Shown here piece by piece: positions 37,108-44,988 of a stretch of DNA of 60,448 nucleotides. Both the position numbers and the translations under genes were made by a program. Location: NCBI GenBank assembly GCA_036337765.1, contig JAYZDP010000172.1, positions 1-60,448 of the forward strand, in the 5' to 3' direction. The notes under the pieces were generated by a model. That model did not search any database and was not told the DNA's origin. It worked only from the letters and a program-made list of their open reading frames with translations. Within the stretch, counting starts at the first letter, position 1. Every line of letters begins with the position of its first letter. The DNA comes from JAYZDP01 sp036337765 (GTDB taxonomy: Bacteria > Acidobacteriota > Thermoanaerobaculia > Multivoradales > Multivoraceae).

Positions 37108-37365
37108 GTGGCCGCAGTGAAGATCCCAGGCCTCGTCAAGCGGGTCGGGCTCGGTGTCGTCGGCTTGGTCGTCGTCGCCTATCTGACCGTTCTGGTTTCG
37201 TTCCAGGTCTCGAAGCGGGCGCGGCTGGGGGCCTTGCGCGCCGGTAGCCAGGTCGTCGAGACTGCTGCCGGCCCGATCGAGGGCGCCGACCACTTCCTGA
37301 TGAACACTTTCGCTGACGAGGTCTTCCCACTGATCGCAGAGTTCATTGGAAACCATGCTGGCTAG
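37108..37365 (+). pseudogene. Alpha/beta hydrolase with the catalytic core deleted in frame
   Basis: An 85-codon open frame from a GTG. Residues 9-32 form a membrane anchor (VKRVGLGVVGLVVVAYLTVL) and are followed by RAGSQVVETAAGPIE, the usual entry into an anchored alpha/beta hydrolase domain. It then passes straight into GADHFLMNTFADEVFPLIAE, which looks like the C-terminal end of such a domain with its catalytic His. About 200 residues, including any nucleophile elbow, are absent, yet the frame is maintained. It may be a dead remnant or a short anchored peptide that is still made. The homology call is from pattern memory, not a search. Confidence 0.55.
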
Positions 37366-37412
37366 CGATCGGCTGGAGGAGCGCATCGTCCACCCTTGAG
37401 GAGGAGAGTCGC

Positions 37413-38315
37413 ATGAGTGAGTTTCGCAACATCATCTATGAGGTTTCGGAAGGACGGGCGCGGATCACGCTCAATCGGCCCGAGAAGCTCAACGCCTTGA
37501 GCCTGCAGCTGCTCGAGGAGCTCAACGAGGCGCTGTGGGAGGCCGACAACGACCGCGCCGTGCACAGCGTGATCCTCAAGGGCGCTGGCCGTGCCTTCTC
37601 GGCCGGCTACGACCTTACCGGTGCCGGAGGTAACGTGCCGGTCTCTCGCATCCAGTCCGAGGACAACGACTATCGTGGCCGACGCTCCATCGACGACGAT
37701 GCCTGGCAGCTCGAGCGGGCGCAGCGCTACCGCATGGCGCTGTTCGACATGCACAAGCCCTCGATCTGCCAGATCCACGGCTACTGCCTGGCGGGCGGCA
37801 CGGACATCGCGCTGCTGTGCGACATGGTGATTGCCGACGACGAGACCCTGATCGGCTTCCCGCCCGCACGGGATCTGGGCGCCCTGCCCAACAACATGTG
37901 GCTCTACAACGTTGGGCCGCAGTGGGCGAAGCGGCTCATGTTGACGGGCGACATGATCACCGGCAAGGAGGCGCAGCAGATCGGACTGGTGATGAAGGCG
38001 GTTCCCGGCGAGCACCTCGAGAACGAAGTGGAGCAGCTCGCCGACCGATTGGCGCTCATCGATGCGGATCTCCTGTCGGCCAACAAGCGCATTGTCAACA
38101 TCGGGCTCGAGCTCATGGGGGCACGGACCCTGCAGCGGATGGCGGCGGAGAACGACGTGCGGGGTCACAACACCGCGGCCGCCCAGGGCTATCGGCAATC
38201 GGTCGCCGAGATCGGGCTCAAAGACACCCTGCGGGCGCGCGACGGCAAGTTCGGCGACGGCCGTGTACGCGTCAACGGTCCTGAGATCCGTGACGAGGAT
38301 GGTCGCCTGACGTGA
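37413..38315 (+). CDS. Enoyl-CoA hydratase/isomerase (crotonase) family protein
   Basis: A 300-residue crotonase-fold protein with GGAGGAG before the ATG. The CoA-binding and oxyanion segments are visible as ITLNRPEKLNAL, AGRAFSAGYDL and IHGYCLAGGTDIALLCDMVI. The two catalytic Glu positions of classical hydratases are not conserved: the first is Asp in GGTDIAL, and the second region reads PPARDLGALPNN. This matches a subgroup common in mycobacteria and soil bacteria whose reaction is unclear. Its stop overlaps the GTG of the next gene by 4 bp, coupling it to a peptide-type ABC transporter, which is unusual. Confidence 0.88.
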   Translation: MSEFRNIIYEVSEGRARITLNRPEKLNALSLQLLEELNEALWEADNDRAVHSVILKGAGRAFSAGYDLTGAGGNVPVSRIQSEDNDYRGRRSIDDDAWQLERAQRYRMALFDMHKPSICQIHGYCLAGGTDIALLCDMVIADDETLIGFPPARDLGALPNNMWLYNVGPQWAKRLMLTGDMITGKEAQQIGLVMKAVPGEHLENEVEQLADRLALIDADLLSANKRIVNIGLELMGARTLQRMAAENDVRGHNTAAAQGYRQSVAEIGLKDTLRARDGKFGDGRVRVNGPEIRDEDGRLT

Positions 38316-39868
38316 CCGTCGGTCGCCGGGGTCGCTCCTCGATGAGGTTGGCGGTCTGGGCGTGCGTCCTCGCCGTCCCTGTAACTGCTTCAGAGGACGA
38401 GGTGACGGTCGCCTTCGGCGCCGAGCCGGTGCAGGTCGATCCGACCCGGACGTCGGCCGGCGTCGACGAGTACTTTCTCGATCTGTTCTACGACCAGCTG
38501 CTGCGCCTCGACCGCGATCTGGTGCGCGCCAACTGGCTGGCCAAGAAGTGGGAGGTGCGCGAGCGTCAGGGGACGACCTCGATCTGGATCGAGATCCACG
38601 AGGGTGTGAAGTTTCACAACGGCGAGGAGCTGACGGCTGACGATCTCCGCTACTCCTACACCCGGCAGAGCGACCGTACGCTGTCCCGTCAGGCCGGGCG
38701 GTGGAACAACGTGGCGGATGTGGTGGTCGTCGACGATCACACGCTAGAGATCGTGTTCTCGAAACCCGACTCGATTCTGCTGCCGCTCGACTTCGAGATG
38801 TATGCGGTGCCGCGCCGCTACTTCGAGGAGGTGGGCGAGGACGGAATCCAGAAGCACCCGATCGGCACCGGCCCCTGGAAGTTCGTGTCGCGCCGGCCGC
38901 GAGACGAGCTCGTGGTCGAGCGCTTCGACGGCTACTGGCGTCCCGCCGAGCTGCCTGGGGTGGAGCGGTTGACGATCAAGATCATTCCTGAAGACACCAC
39001 CCGGGTCGCGGCCTTCAAGACCGGGGCCGTCGATCTGATCGACGCCGTGCCGCCGGCGCAGGTCGAAGAGTTTCGGAGCATGCCGGGGGTGAAGACCACC
39101 TCGGTCCCCTCGGGGAACAACCTCTTTCTGTCGATGAACGCCATCGACCCCGGCAGCCCGTTGCGCAACGAGACGGTGCGTCGCGCCGTTGCGCATGCTT
39201 ATGACATGGACGCGATCGTGGAGTACATCCTCTTCAAACAAGGCATCCGCACCGTTGAGCTCGCCCCGGGATCGTTCGGCTATGACCCGACTCTGCGCGC
39301 TTACCCCTACGATCCCGAAAAGTCACGGCGGCTGCTCGCCGAGGCCGGCTACCCGCGTGGCATCAACGTCAACTGCTACAACCTGACCACGCCGCGGGTG
39401 CCGTACATGAAGCAGGTCGGTGAGGCGATCTACGCCTACCTCACCGAAGCGGGGGTGCGCTGCCGTATCGTGCAGCTTGAGTACGGTGCCTGGATCAACC
39501 TCGGCCGGCGAGACGCGCGGCCCGAGATGGACGGCATCGGGCACTGGATGTGGGGCCAGGGCCTACCGGGCGATCCGACCGATGCCTGGTCGGGCCATCT
39601 GCACTCGACCGGCGATGCCTGGGGTCCCTACTCGTACCACGCCGATAGCGAGCTCGACGCGGTGGTCGAGGAGCTGCGCGCGACCATGGACCTCGGCGAG
39701 AAGGAGGCGCTGATCCGCCGCATCGCCAGGGTCAAGCACGACCGGGTGGCGGGCGGACTGCCTACCTACAGGCCGCTTCTGACCATGGCCTGGCGCGACT
39801 CGCTGGATTTCCTGCCGGAGCCGTTGGCCGGTTGGCACTCGATGCGCGGCCTCGGCAGGACAGAGTAG
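38312..39868 (+). CDS. Peptide/nickel-type ABC transporter substrate-binding protein (second system)
   Basis: A 518-residue family-5 solute receptor. The GTG at 38312 overlaps the crotonase stop; an ATG ten codons later (MRLAVWACVLAVPVTAS) would also give a complete signal peptide. Family features include FHNGEELTADDLRYSYTRQ, KHPIGTGPWKFVS, RFDGYWRPAE and RRAVAHAYDMDAIVEYI. It differs in sequence from the receptor at 2241-3929 and therefore probably binds another ligand. It heads the second complete Dpp/Opp operon. Confidence 0.92.
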   Translation: MTVGRRGRSSMRLAVWACVLAVPVTASEDEVTVAFGAEPVQVDPTRTSAGVDEYFLDLFYDQLLRLDRDLVRANWLAKKWEVRERQGTTSIWIEIHEGVKFHNGEELTADDLRYSYTRQSDRTLSRQAGRWNNVADVVVVDDHTLEIVFSKPDSILLPLDFEMYAVPRRYFEEVGEDGIQKHPIGTGPWKFVSRRPRDELVVERFDGYWRPAELPGVERLTIKIIPEDTTRVAAFKTGAVDLIDAVPPAQVEEFRSMPGVKTTSVPSGNNLFLSMNAIDPGSPLRNETVRRAVAHAYDMDAIVEYILFKQGIRTVELAPGSFGYDPTLRAYPYDPEKSRRLLAEAGYPRGINVNCYNLTTPRVPYMKQVGEAIYAYLTEAGVRCRIVQLEYGAWINLGRRDARPEMDGIGHWMWGQGLPGDPTDAWSGHLHSTGDAWGPYSYHADSELDAVVEELRATMDLGEKEALIRRIARVKHDRVAGGLPTYRPLLTMAWRDSLDFLPEPLAGWHSMRGLGRTE

Positions 39869-39874
39869 ACGGTC

Positions 39875-40792
39875 GTGGGGCGCTATGTCCTTCGCAGGCT
39901 GGCGCACGGCCTGATCGCGATTCTCGGGGCTCTGCTGATCGTTTTCGTTGCCCAGCGCCTGTCGGGCGACCCGGTGGCGCTGCTGCTGCCGATGGACGCG
40001 TCCGCCGAGGATGCTGCCGCGATGCGCGAGATGCTGGGTCTCGATCGGCCGATTCCGACCCAGTTCTGGGTTTTCCTGACCGACGCGGCGCGTGGCGACT
40101 TCGGCGAGTCATACCACTGGAACGCGCCGGCCTCGGAGCTGCTCCTCGACCGCTTGCCCGCGACCCTGGAGCTGGCCTTCGCCGGTCTGTTCTTCGCGCT
40201 GCTGCTGGCGGTGCCGCTGGGGGTGTTGTCGGCGGTACATCGCGGCAGCTGGATCGACCGTGGCGCCAAGCTCTTCGCGCTTCTCGGGCAGGCGATGCCC
40301 GCGTTTTGGGTGGGCCTCTTGCTGATCCTGTTCGTCGCCGTGAGGCTCGAATGGCTGCCGGCCTTCGGTCGCGGCAGCCTGTGCCACCTCGTTCTGCCGG
40401 CGATCGCGCTCGGCTGGTACCCGGTGGCGGCGATGACGCGCACGCTGCGCTCGGCCATGCTCGACATCCTGGAGAGCGACTACGTTCGCATGGAGCGCGC
40501 CATCGGCTTGCCGGAATCGTCGATCGTCTGGCGATACGCGCTGCGCAACGCCGCGGTGCCTCTGGTGACCCTGGTCGGCGTCTACTTCGCCAACATGCTC
40601 GGCGGGACCTTCGTAGTCGAGGTGGTCTTCGCCTGGCCAGGGGTCGGGAGAACCGTGGTCGAAGCCGTCTTTTCGCGGGACTTTCCCGTGGTCCAGGCCG
40701 GTGTGCTCCTGTCGGCGGTGGTCTTTGTCGTCGTCAATCTGGTAGTCGACCTCAGCTACGGCTTTATCGACCCGAGGATCCGGCGTGATTGA
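39875..40792 (+). CDS. Dpp/Opp-type ABC transporter permease (DppB-like, second system)
   Basis: A 305-residue permease starting at a GTG 6 bp after the receptor gene. It has the DppB opening (GRYVLRRLAHGLIAILGALL), SGDPVALLLP with the early periplasmic loop, six helices, an EAA-type loop (VRMERAIGLPESSIVWRYAL) and the end DLSYGFIDPRIRRD. Its stop overlaps the next start by 8 bp. Confidence 0.92.
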   Translation: MGRYVLRRLAHGLIAILGALLIVFVAQRLSGDPVALLLPMDASAEDAAAMREMLGLDRPIPTQFWVFLTDAARGDFGESYHWNAPASELLLDRLPATLELAFAGLFFALLLAVPLGVLSAVHRGSWIDRGAKLFALLGQAMPAFWVGLLLILFVAVRLEWLPAFGRGSLCHLVLPAIALGWYPVAAMTRTLRSAMLDILESDYVRMERAIGLPESSIVWRYALRNAAVPLVTLVGVYFANMLGGTFVVEVVFAWPGVGRTVVEAVFSRDFPVVQAGVLLSAVVFVVVNLVVDLSYGFIDPRIRRD

Positions 40793-41615
40793 GGGGCGCT
40801 TCCCCTGGGGCTCGGCGGCGATCCTCGGGGTCGTGCTGGTGTGCGCGATCGCCGGCCCGCTCCTGACCCCGCACGGCGCTGGCACGATCTCGCTGCGCGA
40901 CTCGATGACGCCGCCTGCCTGGGCCGACGGCGGGGCCTGGGCCTACCCTCTCGGCACCGACAACCTGGGCCGCGACATTCTCAGCCGCATCATTGCTGGC
41001 GCGCGCGTCTCGGTGACGATCGCGCTCTACGCCATCGTGCTGTCCGGTGGGCTGGGAACCCTACTGGGCATGGCTGCGGGCTACTTCGGGGGGATCGTCG
41101 ACTCGGTGATCTCGAGGCTCATCGACGTGCAGATGTCGGTGCCGGCGATTCCGCTGGCGATGCTCTTCGCTGCGGTGCTGCCGCCGGGAGAGGGGATGGT
41201 GATCCTTGTGATCGTGCTGACCTACTGGACGTGGTACGCACGGGTGGTTCGAGGAGATGTGCTGTCGCTGCGCGAGCGCGACTTCATCGCCCTGGCCAAG
41301 GTCGCCGGCGTCTCGACGCCCATGATCTTCGGTCGCCACCTCGTGCCCAACCTGCTGAACACACTGCTCATCCTGGCCACACTTCAGTTCGGTAGCGTCA
41401 TCGTCTTCGAGGCTGGCCTGAGCTTTCTGGGCCTCGGCATCCAGCCACCGCAGGTTTCCTGGGGCGGCATGCTTGCCGACGGTCGCAACTTCATCGAAGT
41501 CGCGTGGTGGCTGATCACCATGCCGGGTCTGGCGATCATGGCCGCGTGCCTGGCTTCGAATCTGCTCGGCGACTGGCTGCGCGATACCTACGACCCGAAG
41601 CGGAGGCAGCTTTGA
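40785..41615 (+). CDS. Dpp/Opp-type ABC transporter permease (DppC-like, second system)
   Basis: A 276-residue permease starting at a GTG inside the end of the DppB-like gene. The conserved segment LGTDNLGRDILSRIIAGARV after the first periplasmic region identifies DppC/OppC proteins. The EAA loop is ALAKVAGVSTPMIFGRHLVP and the C-terminus is GDWLRDTYDPKRRQL. It is somewhat shorter at the N-terminus than the paralogue at 1325-2221. Its stop overlaps the TTG of the ATPase by 4 bp. Confidence 0.92.
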   Translation: MIEGRFPWGSAAILGVVLVCAIAGPLLTPHGAGTISLRDSMTPPAWADGGAWAYPLGTDNLGRDILSRIIAGARVSVTIALYAIVLSGGLGTLLGMAAGYFGGIVDSVISRLIDVQMSVPAIPLAMLFAAVLPPGEGMVILVIVLTYWTWYARVVRGDVLSLRERDFIALAKVAGVSTPMIFGRHLVPNLLNTLLILATLQFGSVIVFEAGLSFLGLGIQPPQVSWGGMLADGRNFIEVAWWLITMPGLAIMAACLASNLLGDWLRDTYDPKRRQL

Positions 41616-42616
41616 GCCTGCTCGCGGTCGAGGAGCTGCGCACCCATCTCTTTCTGAAAAGGGGAGTCGTGAAGGCGGTCGACGGGGTGTCGCTGTCGCT
41701 CGATGCGGGTGAGGTGCTGGGGCTCATCGGCGAGTCGGGCAGCGGTAAGACGATGACCGGGCTGTCGATCCTCGGCCTGCCGCCGCGGCCCGCGGGGCGC
41801 ATCGTCGGCGGGTCGGTCCGCCTCGAAGGCCGCGAGCTGGTCGGTCTCGATGAGAAGACCCTCGCTCGCGAGGTACGTGGCCGGCAGATCGCGATGATCT
41901 CGCAGGACCCCATGACATCGCTGAACCCGGTCTTTCAGGTGGGCGAGCAGGTGGCCGCGCCACTACGCGCGCACGGTCTCGCTCGGGGTGCCTCTGCAAG
42001 AGCTGCCGCCGTCGCCGAGCTCGATCGTGTTCGTATTCCGTCGGCGGTCGTGCGGGCCCGCGACTATCCACACCAGTTCTCCGGCGGCATGCGCCAGCGC
42101 GTGGTGGCCGCGATGGCACTCGCTTGCCGGCCGCAGGTACTCATCGCTGACGAGCCGACCAGCGCACTGGACGTGACGATTCAGGTGCAGTTCATGGACC
42201 TGCTCGAAGAGATCCAGGCCGAGACCGGCGCCGCGCTGGTCTTCATCACCCACGATCTCGGGGTCGCCGCCAGTCTGTGCCACCGGATCGCGGTCATGTA
42301 TGCGGGGAGGATCGTCGAGTCGGGCCCCACCCGCACGATCTACACGAGCCCCGCGCATCCCTACACCCGCGGCCTGCTGGCATCGGTGCCGCGGCTCGGA
42401 GAGCCGCGTGAGCGACTCTACGGTATCGGCGGAGCGCCTCCAGATCCGCTGCGCCTGCCGGGCGGCTGCGCATTTCACCCACGCTGTCCGGAGGCCATGG
42501 AGATCTGCCGCTCAGAGGAGCCACCGCTCGTGCAGCTCGACGGCGGTCACAGCGGGCGCTGCTGGCTGCACGAGCAAGATCGCGGTAGACGACGAGAATT
42601 GGAGCCGGGCGGGTGA
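41612..42616 (+). CDS. Oligopeptide ABC transporter ATP-binding protein (DppD-like, second system)
   Basis: A 334-residue ATPase, start assigned to the TTG at 41612 that overlaps the permease stop. Walker A is GESGSGKT, the Q-loop is ISQDPMTSLNP, the signature is SGGMRQRVVAA, Walker B is VLIADEPTSALDVT and the H-loop is ITHDLGVAA. The C-terminal region has GGCAFHPRCPEAMEICR, the cysteine pattern of oligopeptide ATPases. The stop overlaps the next GTG by 4 bp. Confidence 0.92.
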   Translation: MSLLAVEELRTHLFLKRGVVKAVDGVSLSLDAGEVLGLIGESGSGKTMTGLSILGLPPRPAGRIVGGSVRLEGRELVGLDEKTLAREVRGRQIAMISQDPMTSLNPVFQVGEQVAAPLRAHGLARGASARAAAVAELDRVRIPSAVVRARDYPHQFSGGMRQRVVAAMALACRPQVLIADEPTSALDVTIQVQFMDLLEEIQAETGAALVFITHDLGVAASLCHRIAVMYAGRIVESGPTRTIYTSPAHPYTRGLLASVPRLGEPRERLYGIGGAPPDPLRLPGGCAFHPRCPEAMEICRSEEPPLVQLDGGHSGRCWLHEQDRGRRRELEPGG

Positions 42617-43569
42617 GCCTGCTGTCGGTTCAAGGTGCTAGCTGCCACTTTCGTCTCGGTGCGGGGAAGGTGGTTCATGCGGTCGACGAGGTCAGCTTCG
42701 ACATCGAGAGGGGTGAGACCTTCGCCCTGGTCGGCGAGTCAGGCTGTGGCAAGAGCACCCTGGCGAAGCTCGTGCTGCAACTGCATGACCCAACCGCCGG
42801 GCGCATCGTCTTCGATGGCGAGGACACGCGCAGCCTGCGAGGCAGGTCGCTCAAGCGCTTCCGTTCGCGCGTGCAGGCCGTCTTTCAGGACCCCTATGGC
42901 TCGCTCAATCCTCGGCTGCGGGTCGGCACGATTCTCGGCGAGCCACTGAGGGCGCACGGGCGGGGAAGGGAAGTCGCCCGCGGGGTACCCGAGGCCTTGG
43001 AGCGGGTCGGCCTGTCGGCTGATGTGGCGCGTCTGTATCCGCATGAGTTTTCGGGCGGGCAGCGGCAACGGATCGCGATCGCGCGGTCTCTCGTGCTCGA
43101 GCCCGAATTGATCGTTCTGGACGAGCCGATCTCGGCGCTCGACGTGTCGATCCGCGCCCAGGTTCTCAACCTGCTCTTGGACATCCAGCGGGATCTCGGG
43201 CTTGCGTACCTGCTGATCGCCCACGACCTCGCGTTGATCGAGCACGCCAGCCGTCGCGTCGGTGTGATGTACCTCGGTGAGATCGTCGAGACCGGCCCGA
43301 CGCGGGAACTGTTTCGCGCTCCGCGCCACCCGTACACCCAGGCGCTGATGGCGGCGGTGCCGCATCCGGATCCTGACGCGGTGCGGGCCCAGGTTGGTGC
43401 CTCAGGTGAAGTGGCGAGCGCGCTCGCGCCGCCGAGCGGGTGCCGCTTTCATCCGCGCTGTCCGCATGCCTGGAACCGCTGCGCCGAGATCACGCCGGAG
43501 GACACCCCTGCCGGCGAGGAGCGCTGGGCTGCTTGTCACCTCCTCGCCGAGGCCGATGGTGACGGCTAG
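42613..43569 (+). CDS. Oligopeptide ABC transporter ATP-binding protein (DppF-like, second system)
   Basis: A 318-residue ATPase starting at a GTG that overlaps the preceding stop. Walker A is GESGCGKST, the Q-loop is VFQDPYGSLNP, the signature is SGGQRQRIAIA, Walker B is LIVLDEPISALDVS and the H-loop is IAHDLALIE. The C-terminal cysteine motif is CRFHPRCPHAWNRC. It is the last gene of the crotonase-transporter operon and ends 4 bp into the convergent PQQ-propeller gene. Confidence 0.92.
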   Translation: MSLLSVQGASCHFRLGAGKVVHAVDEVSFDIERGETFALVGESGCGKSTLAKLVLQLHDPTAGRIVFDGEDTRSLRGRSLKRFRSRVQAVFQDPYGSLNPRLRVGTILGEPLRAHGRGREVARGVPEALERVGLSADVARLYPHEFSGGQRQRIAIARSLVLEPELIVLDEPISALDVSIRAQVLNLLLDIQRDLGLAYLLIAHDLALIEHASRRVGVMYLGEIVETGPTRELFRAPRHPYTQALMAAVPHPDPDAVRAQVGASGEVASALAPPSGCRFHPRCPHAWNRCAEITPEDTPAGEERWAACHLLAEADGDG

Positions 43570-44927
43570 CCGGCGCCCGCCGGTGCCGGTTGGCTCTTGC
43601 CGTCGATGCAGAAGAGGCTCGTCTCGCGGCGGACGAGTAGCGCGCCGTCGGCGATGGCCGGAGTGGCTCCGTTCCAGCCGTCTCCCAGGCTGTTGACCGA
43701 CAGGATCCTCAGTTTGGGCGCATCCACGTCGACGACCGCGATGACGCCGCTGGAGGCGGCCACATAGAGCTTGCCGTCACCGGCGACGAGCGCGGCCCGG
43801 AAGCGCCTCCCCTCGGTGATGCGCCTGCGCCCGATGCGCTCACCCGTCTGCGGGTCGTGGGCGATGAGAACGCCGCCGTCGGTCACTCCGAACACGCGAT
43901 CGCGGTACCAAATGGGCGCCGAGACTTCCGGCGACCACTTGGTGAGCCAGAGCTCTTCGACCGCCGTCTCGCCGGCCTCGTCAGTGGTGAGCCGGATGCA
44001 CGAGCTGGTCCGCCGGCGATGGGCACCCGACAGAGTGCACAACATGTCCTCGCCCTGGACCAGCGCACCGGCCACTACCTGCCAGCCGCCGTGCCAATAG
44101 TCCCAGAGGCGCTCGCCGGTTTGCGGATCGTACGAAACGACCTCGCCGGAGTGCGGCACGATGAGCTCGGTGCGACCGGCGCGCCGCCACACGATCGGCG
44201 TGCCGTACCCACAGCAGCTCTCCTCTTCCCAGGTCAGGCGCCATTTCTCCTCGCCGGTCGCCGCGTCGAAGGTCGCGAGCCACCCCTCGTCGACTACTAC
44301 CCGACCCTCCCAGTCCTGGAAGATGACCAGCAGGTCGTTGAGCAGGATCGGGGACGTGCCGATGCCGTAGAGGCTGGCGGTTCGGTACCCCGGGTCGACC
44401 TCTTTCAGCCACACGATCTTGCCGCGCAGATCCAGTCGCGCGGCGTGTGAGCCGAAGTAGACCCAGACACTCCTACCGTCGGTCACGGGGCTGGCGGCGG
44501 CGGTGTTGTTGACGTGCAGGCGCTCGGTTGGGGCGGTGAAGATCGTCGTCTTCCAGAGCTCGGTACCTGTGTCGAGATCGAGGGCCAGGGCGATGTAGTT
44601 GGACTGATCCCGGCCTTCGGCGTCGGTGCCGGCCGCCTCGGCGGCTGTCAGAAAGACCATGCGGCCGGCGACCACGGGGCTCGAGTTGCCGCTGCCGGCG
44701 ATGGCGGCGCGCCAGCGGACGTTGGCGCTGTCGCCGGTCCACTTCACCGGCAGACCGGCATCTTCGCGTATGCCCTGACCGCCAGGTCCGCGAAACCGTG
44801 CCCAGACCAGGTCGAGCGCCTCTCCTGTGGCCACCGTGGTCGGCGCTTCTCCGACGGGCTCGACTACGCATGCCTGGAGCATGCTGGCGGCCAGCACGGC
44901 CACGCCGAGGGAGCAGCGTAAGCACAT
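43566..44927 (-). CDS. PQQ-like beta-propeller lipoprotein
   Basis: A 453-residue protein read from the ATG at 44927. A lipobox closes the signal (GVAVLAASMLQAC, Cys20), so it is probably anchored outside the cytoplasm. The body consists of repeated WD-like PQQ blades, visible as WARFRGPGGQGI at the start and repeated units such as YDPQTGERLWDYWHGG and AHDPQTGERIGR. Such proteins resemble PQQ_2 domain proteins of Planctomycetes and Acidobacteriota; many do not bind PQQ, and the role is unknown. A 13-bp hairpin ends one base before the ATG, and no ribosome site follows it. An alternative start cannot be excluded. Confidence 0.82.
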   Translation of the reverse strand: MCLRCSLGVAVLAASMLQACVVEPVGEAPTTVATGEALDLVWARFRGPGGQGIREDAGLPVKWTGDSANVRWRAAIAGSGNSSPVVAGRMVFLTAAEAAGTDAEGRDQSNYIALALDLDTGTELWKTTIFTAPTERLHVNNTAAASPVTDGRSVWVYFGSHAARLDLRGKIVWLKEVDPGYRTASLYGIGTSPILLNDLLVIFQDWEGRVVVDEGWLATFDAATGEEKWRLTWEEESCCGYGTPIVWRRAGRTELIVPHSGEVVSYDPQTGERLWDYWHGGWQVVAGALVQGEDMLCTLSGAHRRRTSSCIRLTTDEAGETAVEELWLTKWSPEVSAPIWYRDRVFGVTDGGVLIAHDPQTGERIGRRRITEGRRFRAALVAGDGKLYVAASSGVIAVVDVDAPKLRILSVNSLGDGWNGATPAIADGALLVRRETSLFCIDGKSQPAPAGAG

Positions 44928-44928
44928 A

Positions 44929-44960
44929 GGGGAGGACGAGGAAACTACCTCATCCTCCCC
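44929..44960 (-). promoter_or_regulatory. Stable hairpin directly before the propeller-lipoprotein start
   Basis: GGGGAGGACGAGG (44929-44941, plus strand) and CCTCATCCTCCCC (44948-44960) form a 13-bp stem with one mismatch and a 6-base loop. On the minus strand it ends one base before the ATG at 44927, and its left arm contains the only GGAGG-like sequence. It lies 28 bases after the stop of the upstream copper-protein gene, so it could be that gene's terminator, although no T run follows. A translational switch is an alternative. Confidence 0.5.
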
Positions 44961-44988
44961 CGTGTGAGAAGCCGCCAGTTCGATCGGG

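Noticed and set aside
35080..37120. Several long plus-strand frames opposite the TPP enzyme
   Set aside because: Translations lack any domain and have typical shadow composition; the minus-strand TPP enzyme has full catalytic motifs.
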